Positions 1-5,120 of a stretch of DNA of 6,090 nt are shown here, piece by piece. Each line of letters opens with the position of its first letter. The stretch's first letter is position 1. This DNA comes from an uncultured Pseudorhodoferax sp. (GTDB taxonomy: Bacteria; Pseudomonadota; Gammaproteobacteria; Burkholderiales; Burkholderiaceae). The position numbers were made by a program, and so were the translations under genes. The DNA is taken from positions 1-6,090 of the forward strand of contig CAJYRH010000343.1 of the NCBI GenBank assembly GCA_913776795.1, read 5' to 3'. The notes under the pieces are model-generated. The model worked only from the letters and a program-made list of their open reading frames with translations. It was not told where the DNA came from and searched no databases.

Positions 1-559
1 CGTTGACGCCCAGGCCGATGGCGCCGACCAGCCCCTCGCGCTGCAGCGCGCGCAGCGTGGGCAGGGTTTCGCCCAGCACCTGGGCCAGCACCTGCGGGTA
101 GGCATCGCCGTGCGTGACGGTGTCGCAGTCGTGCACGTAGGCCACGTCCAGCCGCGCCAGTCCCAGGCGCTGCAGGCTGTCCTCCACACTGCGGCGCGTG
201 CCGGCGGCCGAATAGTCCCAGCGCTGCGTGAACGGCAGCACGTCCACATAGCCGTTCTGGTTGCGCGCGGCCTGGGCATCCGGGCGCAGCAGGCGGCCGA
301 CCTTGCTGGACAGCACGAAGCGCTCGCGCGGCCGCGCGCGCAGCGCCTGGCCGAAGCGATGCTCCGACAGCCCGTTGCCGTAGTGCGGCGCGGTGTCGAA
401 GCTGCGGCAGCCATCCGCCAGCGCCGCGCCCAGCACGGCCTGGGCCTCGGCCTGTGGCACGGCCCGGAACAGGTTGCCCAGCGGCGCGCCGCCCAGGCCC
501 AGCCGCAGGCCGTCGGCACACGCGGGAAAGCGCGCTGGCGGCGCTGTCGTATTCGGCAA
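1..559 (-). CDS. Aldo/keto reductase, L-fucose (D-threo-aldose) 1-dehydrogenase type, 3' end cut by window edge
   Basis: Read on the minus strand, 186 codons are open from a TTG start to the left edge; family members are usually 310-340 residues, so a bit over half is present. The aldo/keto reductase barrel is clear: a G-L-G-G-A-P-L-G-N-L strand near residues 21-30, then FDTAPHYG with the catalytic Asp55 and Tyr60, the G-L-S-E-H-R element, Lys86 in LSSKVGRLL, PF...WDYS near 109-117, the RSVEDSLQRLGL helix at 123-134, and His143 in YVHDCD. The full Asp-Tyr-Lys-His tetrad is thus intact. The arrangement matches the L-fucose/D-threo-aldose dehydrogenase branch, cytoplasmic NAD(P)-dependent enzymes oxidising the aldose at C1 to the lactone. 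The divergent fucose mutarotase gene supports L-fucose, but D-arabinose or L-galactose cannot be excluded. Start choice: TTG at 559-557 has GGGAG eight bases upstream; an in-frame GTG 36 bases further upstream has no comparable site. Confidence 0.9.
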   Translation of the reverse strand, partial: MPNTTAPPARFPACADGLRLGLGGAPLGNLFRAVPQAEAQAVLGAALADGCRSFDTAPHYGNGLSEHRFGQALRARPRERFVLSSKVGRLLRPDAQAARNQNGYVDVLPFTQRWDYSAAGTRRSVEDSLQRLGLARLDVAYVHDCDTVTHGDAYPQVLAQVLGETLPTLRALQREGLVGAIGLGVN

Positions 560-567
560 GGTCTCGT

Positions 568-572
568 CTCCC
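568..572 (-). promoter_or_regulatory. Ribosome binding site that sets the TTG start of the aldo/keto reductase
   Basis: On the minus strand GGGAG lies eight bases before the TTG at 559-557. No ATG is in frame nearby, and the only other upstream candidate is a GTG 36 bases away. The good spacing is the main argument for a TTG start. Confidence 0.6.
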
Positions 573-588
573 AGGAAAAATGTCGCAG

Positions 589-617
589 ACACTATGACTA
601 ACATGTCAGTCCGTCAA
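589..617 (-). promoter_or_regulatory. Predicted sigma-70 promoter driving the aldo/keto reductase gene
   Basis: The minus strand reads TTGACG (617-612), a 17-base spacer, then TAGTGT (594-589). The -35 matches the consensus at five of six positions and the -10 at three of six, including both leading bases and the final T; the spacing is optimal. A transcript would start near 582 and give a short leader of about 22 bases before the TTG start. The spacer holds the 16-bp palindrome described separately, so the promoter should be controlled by whatever protein binds it. No comparably good plus-strand promoter was found; TATGAC at 593-598 has no convincing -35 partner. Confidence 0.55.
596..611. 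promoter_or_regulatory. 16-bp near-perfect palindrome, probable operator of the divergent fucose genes
   Basis: GACTAACATGTCAGTC pairs with its own reverse complement at 14 of 16 positions; only the fifth base and its partner break the symmetry. It is centred on ACATGT and fills almost exactly the spacer of the minus-strand promoter, where bound protein would block polymerase. A palindrome of this length suits a dimeric winged-helix regulator. The GntR/FCD regulator encoded at 1274-1999 is the obvious candidate, but that pairing is inferred from proximity only. Being in the shared region, the site could also control fucU and the genes after it. Confidence 0.55.
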
Positions 618-625
618 CAGGGCAT

Positions 626-667
626 CCGCGGATGGGAGCAAGCCCGCGGGCTGGGCACCATCCGCGG
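626..667 (+). promoter_or_regulatory. Stem-loop in the fucU leader
   Basis: CCGCGGATGG (626-635) and CCATCCGCGG (658-667) are perfect 10-base inverted repeats separated by 22 bases. The loop itself holds the self-complementary AGCCCGCGGGCT (641-652), which can add an inner helix. The structure ends three bases before the fucU ATG at 671, and no free Shine-Dalgarno sequence lies between stem and start, so it could restrain translation. There is no T-run after it, so it is not a standard intrinsic terminator. A competing small palindrome, CATCCGCGGATG (623-634), overlaps the left arm. Confidence 0.45.
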
Positions 668-670
668 CCC

Positions 671-1093
671 ATGCTCAAGAACCTCTCGCCCCTGCTCTCG
701 CCCGACCTGCTGCACGCGCTCGCGTCGATGGGCCATGGCGACGAGATCGTGCTGGCCGACGCCTTCTTTCCCGCGGCCACGCACGCGCAGCGGCTGATCC
801 GCCTGCCCGGCGTGTCGGCCGACGCCGTGCTCGACGCCGTGCTCTCGGTGCTGCCGCTGGACGATTTCGTGCCGCAGCCGGCCTGCACCATGCAGGTGGT
901 GGGCCATGCCGACGAGGTGCCGCCGGCCGTCGCGCAGTTCACCGAGGTGCTGGCCCGGCATGGCGAGGCCGCCCCCGGCGCGGTGGAGCGCTACGCCTTC
1001 TACGAGCGCGCGGCCAAGGCCTTCGCCATCGTGGCCACGGGCGACACGCGCACTTACGCCAACATCCTTCTGAAGAAGGGCGTGTTGAAGTGA
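671..1093 (+). CDS. fucU: L-fucose mutarotase (RbsD/FucU family)
   Basis: FucU interconverts the alpha and beta pyranose forms of L-fucose (and some related sugars) in the cytoplasm. The product is 140 residues, the same length as I recall for E. coli FucU. The family start MLKN-L-S-P-L-L-S-P and the signature GHGDEIVLADAFFP (21-34, including His22 and Asp30) are clear, as is the C-terminal TGDTRTYANILLKKGV (123-138) with its Tyr and Asn. The frame is open to an ATG at 632 that would add 13 residues (MGASPRAGHHPRP), but homologues begin at MLKN, so the start is placed at 671 although no good Shine-Dalgarno site precedes it. It lies opposite the dehydrogenase across a shared control region, as expected for an enzyme supplying that dehydrogenase with the right anomer. 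The stop codon abuts the repeat element that follows. RbsD-type ribose pyranase is the other branch of the family and fits less well. Confidence 0.93.
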   Translation: MLKNLSPLLSPDLLHALASMGHGDEIVLADAFFPAATHAQRLIRLPGVSADAVLDAVLSVLPLDDFVPQPACTMQVVGHADEVPPAVAQFTEVLARHGEAAPGAVERYAFYERAAKAFAIVATGDTRTYANILLKKGVLK

Positions 1094-1096
1094 AGC

Positions 1097-1210
1097 CCCC
1101 CCAGTCTGCGCGCTGCGCGCTCCGCCACCCCTCTCGAGCGGGCTCCGCCAGCGGTCTGGCGGAGCCAGTCCCGCGGCGTCTGTCGGCATGGCCTGCTCCG
1201 CGGCCATTGG
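1097..1210 (+). repeat. GC-rich intergenic repeat element, copy 1 (~114 bp)
   Basis: The stretch starts three bases after the fucU stop with CCCCCCAG and ends in GGCATGGCCTGC / TCCGCGGCCATTGG (1185-1210). The same landmarks occur in the opposite orientation at 5970-6084, where the last 26 bases match at 24 positions and the length between landmarks is 115. A central 21-base segment (1146-1166) matches the other copy at 17 of 21. It contains a perfect 11-bp hairpin at 1141-1166. The element looks like the dispersed GC-rich intergenic repeats I associate with Comamonadaceae genomes. It fills most of the 180-base gap between fucU and the regulator gene. Confidence 0.6.
1141..1166 (+). repeat. 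Perfect 11-bp hairpin inside repeat copy 1
   Basis: GGCTCCGCCAG (1141-1151), loop CGGT, and CTGGCGGAGCC (1156-1166) form a perfect stem. It lies about 50 bases after the fucU stop. No T-run follows, so it is not a textbook terminator, but a stem this strong could pause transcription, block 3' exonucleases or favour Rho-dependent ending. Copy 2 keeps only part of this stem. Confidence 0.6.
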
Positions 1211-1273
1211 GGCAGCGGCGTGCGCGTCGGGCCTGCGATCTGTGTCTGGCGTGCCGCGCCATGGGCCGTTGAG

Positions 1274-1999
1274 ATGAGCAAGCCGCGCCGGCTGGCCGTG
1301 GTCGCCCCCGAGCCGACCAGCCAGCGCGCGCGCGCCTACCAGGGCTTCACGCAGCAGGTGCTGGCCGGCAGCATCAAGCCCGGGCAGTTCGTCTCGCAGC
1401 GCGAACTCATGACGCTGCTGGACATGCCGCTGGGCGCGGTGCGCGAGATGATCCCGCGCCTGGAAGCCGCCGGCCTGGTCAAGACCGTGCCGCAGCGTGG
1501 CCTGCAGATCGCGCACGTGGACCTGAAGCTGGTGCGCAACGCCTTCCAGCTGCGTGCCATGGTCGAACGTGAGGCCGTGCGGCATTTCGTGGCCGTGGTG
1601 TCCGATGCGGAACTGGCGGCCATCGCCGCCGCCCACGAGGCCGTGCTGGCCCGCGCCCGCGCCGGCCGGGCCGACAGCGCTTTGCTGGACGACGCACAGG
1701 CCGTGGACTGGGGCCTGCACGACCGCATGGTCGACGCGCTGGGCAACGAGATCCTGTCCGAGATCTACCGCGTCAACAGCCTGCGCATCCGGCTGATCCG
1801 GCTGGAGCAGGCGGTGCTCACGCCCGCCGGCCTGGTGCCGGCGATGCAGGAGCACCTGCAGTTCATCGCGGCGCTGCAGCGCCGCGATCCCGACACCGCC
1901 TGGCAGCTGCTGGAAGCCCACCTGGACAGCGCCCGCGCCCGTGCGCTGGCCGGCCCGGGGGCTGCAGCGCTTCCGGCCTTCGAGAGGAGACAGTCCTGA
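1274..1999 (+). CDS. GntR-family transcriptional regulator, FCD (FadR-like) subfamily
   Basis: A 241-residue DNA-binding regulator. Residues about 20-82 form the GntR winged helix: a Y-Q-G-F-T-Q-Q-V-L-A-G-S-I-K-P-G-Q start, recognition region VSQRELMTLLDMPLGAVREM, then RLEAAGLVKTVPQRGLQI for the wing. Residues about 87-225 form the all-helical FCD ligand domain. Its four usual metal/ligand residues can be placed at Asp145 and His149 (DWGLHDRM), His194 (EHLQFIAAL) and His216 (EAHLDSAR), all present, so an acidic ligand such as a sugar acid or keto-acid is likely. Such proteins usually repress neighbouring sugar-acid genes until the inducer binds; the palindrome at 596-611 is a candidate site. 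The frame is open upstream to a GTG at 1220, but that part reads as non-family sequence; ATG 1274 is preferred, with only a weak ribosome site before it. The stop overlaps the next start by one base. Confidence 0.9.
   Translation: MSKPRRLAVVAPEPTSQRARAYQGFTQQVLAGSIKPGQFVSQRELMTLLDMPLGAVREMIPRLEAAGLVKTVPQRGLQIAHVDLKLVRNAFQLRAMVEREAVRHFVAVVSDAELAAIAAAHEAVLARARAGRADSALLDDAQAVDWGLHDRMVDALGNEILSEIYRVNSLRIRLIRLEQAVLTPAGLVPAMQEHLQFIAALQRRDPDTAWQLLEAHLDSARARALAGPGAAALPAFERRQS
1985..1990 (+). promoter_or_regulatory. Ribosome binding site of the DapA-family aldolase gene
   Basis: AGGAGA lies eight bases before ATG 1999, inside the last codons of the regulator gene. It fixes the aldolase start at the TGATG junction and implies coupled translation. 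Confidence 0.7.
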
Positions 2000-2913
2000 T
2001 GGAGCACGCCATCCGCGGCCTGTGGCCGGCCCTGGCCACGGCCTTCACGGCGGACGGCGCCGTCGACACCGGCCGCACGCTGGCGCAGGCACGCCGCATG
2101 CTGGATGCCGGCAGCGACGGCATCACCCTGTTCGGCACCACGGGCGAGGGCCCGGCCCTGACCGTGGCGGAGCGCCAGGCGCTGCTGGAGGCCGCGCTGG
2201 CCGACGGCGTGCGGCCGGAGCAGCTGATCGTGTGCACCACGGCCTGTGCAATGGGCGACACCGTGGCGCTGGGCCGCCATGCCATCGCGCGCGGCTGCAC
2301 GCGCCAGCTGTACATGCCGGCCTTCTACTTCAACCACCCGCGCAACGCGGGCGTGGTCGCTGCGGTGCACCAGATGGTGCGCGGCATCGGCAGCGACGCA
2401 TTGCGCGTGCTGCTCTACCAGTTCCCCACGCTCAGCAACGTGGGCTTCAGCCACGCCGCCATCGCCGCGCTGGCCGATGCCCACCCGGGGGTGGTGGTGG
2501 GCATCAAGGACAGCACGGGCGACCGCGCGCACGCGCTCGGCATGGTCCAGGCCTTCCCGCGGCTTGGCGTGCTCGTGGGTGCCGAGCTGGACGTGGCGCC
2601 CGTGATGCTGCAAGGCGGCGCCGGCTCGGTCAACGGCCTGGCCAACCTGGCGCCGCACCTCATGCGCCGCGTGGTGACGCGCCCGGGCGGCGTCTCGCCC
2701 ACCGACCGGGCCCTCATGCAAGGCCTGCTGGACCTGCTCGGCGTGCGCCCCAACATGCCTTTCGTCAGCGCCTACAAGACCGCGCTGGCCGAGCAAACGG
2801 GCGACGACGGCTGGCTGCACGTGCGCGCCCCGCTCTCGCCACTGGAACCCGAAGAGGCACGGGCCGTGCGCACCGCCTACCGCGCGCTGGGCCAGGATTT
2901 CGCCACCCTGTAG
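1999..2913 (+). CDS. DapA-family (class I, Schiff-base) aldolase, possibly 2-keto-3-deoxy-L-fuconate aldolase
   Basis: A 304-residue TIM-barrel protein of the dihydrodipicolinate synthase / N-acetylneuraminate lyase family. Visible landmarks are the pyruvate-carboxylate loop GTTGEGP (46-52), the catalytic Tyr140 in LLYQFP, and the Schiff-base lysine Lys170 in VVGIKDSTGD. The glycine-rich GGAGSVNGLANLAPHL (206-221) is the usual later barrel strand and loop. Genuine lysine-pathway DapA is unlikely: the gene lies between a sugar regulator and a sugar transporter, and the tyrosine motif reads YQFP rather than the YN-x-P usual there. In this locus the best guess is retro-aldol cleavage of a 2-keto-3-deoxy sugar acid, giving pyruvate plus L-lactaldehyde if the substrate derives from L-fucose. 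A dehydratase or decarboxylase of the same family (such as 5-dehydro-4-deoxyglucarate dehydratase) remains possible. The gene overlaps the regulator by one base and is followed 21 bases later by the binding-protein gene. Confidence 0.88.
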   Translation: MEHAIRGLWPALATAFTADGAVDTGRTLAQARRMLDAGSDGITLFGTTGEGPALTVAERQALLEAALADGVRPEQLIVCTTACAMGDTVALGRHAIARGCTRQLYMPAFYFNHPRNAGVVAAVHQMVRGIGSDALRVLLYQFPTLSNVGFSHAAIAALADAHPGVVVGIKDSTGDRAHALGMVQAFPRLGVLVGAELDVAPVMLQGGAGSVNGLANLAPHLMRRVVTRPGGVSPTDRALMQGLLDLLGVRPNMPFVSAYKTALAEQTGDDGWLHVRAPLSPLEPEEARAVRTAYRALGQDFATL

Positions 2914-2934
2914 ACACACCAACGGAGACACGCC

Positions 2935-4254
2935 ATGACCCATCCCGCCTTCAAGCGCCGCGCACTGTTGCAGGCCGCGGCCGGCGCCACCGCCATCGGC
3001 AGCCTGCCCCCCGCCTTCGCCCAGGGCAACTTCGACTGGAAGCGCCACGCCGGCACCAGCATCGAGGTGCACCTGATCAAGAGCCCGCGCGGCGAGCTGC
3101 TGCAGCGCCACCAGAAGGAGTTCGAGGACCTCACGGGCATCAAGGTCGGCGCCGAGCAGATGCCCGAGCAGCAGTCGCGCCAGAAGACCGTGATCGAGTT
3201 CAACTCGGGCCGCACCAGCTTCGACGTGGTGCACCTGTCCTACCACGTGCAGAAGCGCCAGTTCGCCAAGGGCAGGTGGATGGAAGACCTGCGCCCGCTG
3301 TTCGCCAGTGCCGCGCCGCCGGACTTCGACCAGAAGGACTTCTCCGCCGGCGGCATGTTCTACGCCACGCAGAGCGACGGCCGCATCGACAGCCTGCCGT
3401 TGAACCTGGACCCCTGGATCCTGTACTACAACAAGGACCTGTTCGCGGCCAAGGGCGTGGCGTACCCCAAGACCTACGCCGAGATCCTGGAAGCCGCGAA
3501 GAAGCTGCACGACCCGGCCAACGGCATCGCCGGCTTCGTCGGCCGGGGCCTGAAGAACGCCAACGTGCCGCTGTGGACCGGCTTCTTCCTGGGCTGGGGC
3601 GGCCAGTTCTTCGATGCCAACGGCAAGCTCGCGACCGAGGCGCCCGAGGCCGTCGCCTCGGCCACGCTGTACCGCGACCTGCTCAAGACCACGGGCCCGG
3701 CCGGCATCGCGGGCTACAACTGGAACGAGTCGCAGAGCCTGTTCCTGCAGGGCAAGGCCGCCATGTGGATCGACGGCTCGGGCTTCGCGCCGCCGCTGGA
3801 GGACCCGACCAAGTCCAAGGTGGTCGGCAAGGTCGGCTACGGCGTGATGCCGCCGGGCCCCAAGGCCCATGTCTCGGCCACCTTCGGCGACGGCATCGGC
3901 GTGTCCTCGTTCTCCAGGAAGAAGGAGGCGGCCTTCCTGTACATCGTCTGGGCCACCAACAAGGCCATGCAGGCGCGCATGCTGGCCACCGGCTCGGGTG
4001 CGCCGGTGCGTCTGTCGGCCTACGGCGACAAGGACGCCATCGCCAACCTCAAGGTGCCGGCCGCCTGGCTCACGGCCGTGGCCGAGTCGCTGCGCATCGC
4101 CAAGCCCGGCCTGCCCATCATCGAGCCCGTGACGGAGTTCCGCGACGTCTACGGCATCGCGCTCAACAACATGCTGACCGGCGCCGACGTGGCGGCCGAA
4201 CTCAAGAAGGCCACGGCCGAGTTCGCGCCCGTGCTGGCCAGGTCGGAGAGCTGA
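2935..4254 (+). CDS. ABC transporter sugar-binding protein (family 1 extracellular solute-binding protein)
   Basis: A 439-residue periplasmic binding protein that would capture the sugar and deliver it to the permeases encoded next. The N-terminus is a signal peptide: basic F-K-R-R, hydrophobic LLQAAAGATAIG, then PPAFA with cleavage likely after Ala29. The K-R-R-A-L-L pattern resembles a twin-arginine signal. The mature part has typical family-1 features: SIEVHLIKSPRGELLQRHQKEFEDLTGIKV (split strand and helix, about 40-71), FDVVHLSYHVQKRQF, the hinge segment LNLDPWILYYNKDLFAAKGV (156-175), QSLFLQGKAAMWIDGSG (about 268-284) and GDGIGVSSFSRKKEAAFLYIVW (about 318-339). Aromatic residues such as Trp, Tyr and Phe in these loops fit a carbohydrate ligand. 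GGAGA six bases before the ATG supports the start. The gene ends in a TGATG overlap with the first permease. The ligand cannot be read from sequence; L-fucose is inferred from the neighbours. Confidence 0.93.
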   Translation: MTHPAFKRRALLQAAAGATAIGSLPPAFAQGNFDWKRHAGTSIEVHLIKSPRGELLQRHQKEFEDLTGIKVGAEQMPEQQSRQKTVIEFNSGRTSFDVVHLSYHVQKRQFAKGRWMEDLRPLFASAAPPDFDQKDFSAGGMFYATQSDGRIDSLPLNLDPWILYYNKDLFAAKGVAYPKTYAEILEAAKKLHDPANGIAGFVGRGLKNANVPLWTGFFLGWGGQFFDANGKLATEAPEAVASATLYRDLLKTTGPAGIAGYNWNESQSLFLQGKAAMWIDGSGFAPPLEDPTKSKVVGKVGYGVMPPGPKAHVSATFGDGIGVSSFSRKKEAAFLYIVWATNKAMQARMLATGSGAPVRLSAYGDKDAIANLKVPAAWLTAVAESLRIAKPGLPIIEPVTEFRDVYGIALNNMLTGADVAAELKKATAEFAPVLARSES

Positions 4255-5120
4255 TGCGCAGGCGCGTCTCGCCGTTCCTGTGGTTCGTGCTGCCGGCCGT
4301 GCTGGTGGTGCTGGCGGTGATCGTGTTTCCCTGGATGTTCACGCTGTGGATGAGCCTGTTCGACTGGAAGATCGGCTCCAAGGCGCAGTTCGTGGGCCTG
4401 GCGAACTACGCGGAGCTGGCGACCAACACGCGCTTTCTGACCTCCATCCTGCACACGCTGGTGTTCACGGCGCTGGCCGTCGTCGCGCCGCTGGTGCTGG
4501 GCACGGCGGCGGCACTGGTGTTCCACCAGAAGTTCGCGGGCCGCGGCTTCTGGCGCGGCGCCTTCGTGCTGCCCATGATGGCCACGCCCGTGGCCATCGC
4601 GCTGGTCTGGGTCATGATGTTCCACCCGCAGCAGGGCGTGCTGAACTACCTGCTCTCGCTGGTCGGCATCCCGCCCAGTGAATGGGTCTACTCGCCGATG
4701 CTGGCGATTCCCTGCCTGGTGCTGGTCGACATCTGGCAGTGGACGCCGCTCGTGATGCTGATCGTGCTGGGCGGCCTGGCCTCGTTGCCGACCGACCCGT
4801 TCGAGGCGGCCTACATGGAAGGTGCGACACGGTGGCAGACGCTGCGTTACGTCACGCTGCCGCTCTTGATGCCCTTCATCATGGTGGCCGCCGTGGTGCG
4901 GCTGATCGACGCGCTCAAGACCTTCGACACCATCTACGTGATCACGCAGGGCGGGCCCGGCACCTCGTCGGAAACCATCAACCTGTACCTGTACCTGCAG
5001 GCGTTTTCGTTCTACCAGATCGGCAAGGCGTCCAGCGTGGTCGTGGTGTTCTTCATCCTCGTGGTGGCCCTGAGCCTGCTGCTGTTCTGGCTGCGCGAGC
5101 GGTCCAAATACGATGCGTAA
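4254..5120 (+). CDS. Sugar ABC transporter permease 1 (MalF/UgpA type)
   Basis: A 288-residue inner-membrane protein with six likely membrane segments, near residues 8-30, 66-90, 104-124, 148-175, 204-226 and 259-281. The cytoplasmic coupling loop that docks the ATPase is intact: EAAYMEGATRWQTLRYVTLPLL (184-205), with EAA, the conserved Gly190 and the LP pair. The ITQGGPGTSSETI stretch (230-242) before the last segment is characteristic of the MalF/UgpA-type subunit of carbohydrate importers. GGAG at 4245-4248 precedes the start, which overlaps the binding-protein stop by one base. It should pair with the next gene product to form the translocation pore. The cognate ATPase is not encoded in this window. 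Confidence 0.93.
   Translation: MRRRVSPFLWFVLPAVLVVLAVIVFPWMFTLWMSLFDWKIGSKAQFVGLANYAELATNTRFLTSILHTLVFTALAVVAPLVLGTAAALVFHQKFAGRGFWRGAFVLPMMATPVAIALVWVMMFHPQQGVLNYLLSLVGIPPSEWVYSPMLAIPCLVLVDIWQWTPLVMLIVLGGLASLPTDPFEAAYMEGATRWQTLRYVTLPLLMPFIMVAAVVRLIDALKTFDTIYVITQGGPGTSSETINLYLYLQAFSFYQIGKASSVVVVFFILVVALSLLLFWLRERSKYDA

Noticed and set aside
110..601. Plus-strand open frame of 163 codons over the left edge
   Set aside because: It lies opposite the aldo/keto reductase, which shows an intact catalytic tetrad; the plus-strand product has no family features.
632..670. 13-residue N-terminal extension of FucU from ATG 632
   Set aside because: Family members begin at the MLKN sequence, the extension has no conserved features, and it would lie within the predicted stem-loop. 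Kept only as an alternative start.
1141..1166. Hairpin after fucU as an intrinsic terminator
   Set aside because: The stem is perfect but no T-run follows, so a standard intrinsic terminator is not supported; it is listed as a structural part of the repeat.
1220..1273. Upstream GTG start for the GntR regulator
   Set aside because: The extra 18 residues do not resemble the family N-terminus and no ribosome site supports the GTG; ATG 1274 gives a normal-length regulator.
614..1921. Minus-strand open frame of 435 codons over fucU and the regulator gene
   Set aside because: It crosses two recognised plus-strand genes and the repeat element, and its product is low-complexity without motifs.
1765..3870. 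Open frame of 701 codons on the minus strand opposite the regulator, aldolase and binding-protein genes
   Set aside because: It is rich in His, Arg, Gly and Gln with no recognisable domain, as expected for the antisense of GC-rich genes. All three plus-strand genes under it have clear family motifs.
1941..4253. Very long open frame on the plus strand that runs through the aldolase and binding-protein genes before joining the first permease
   Set aside because: The part before 4254 is Arg/Gly/Ala/Pro-rich shadow translation of two well-supported genes in other frames. Only the portion from ATG 4254 encodes a real protein, the permease.
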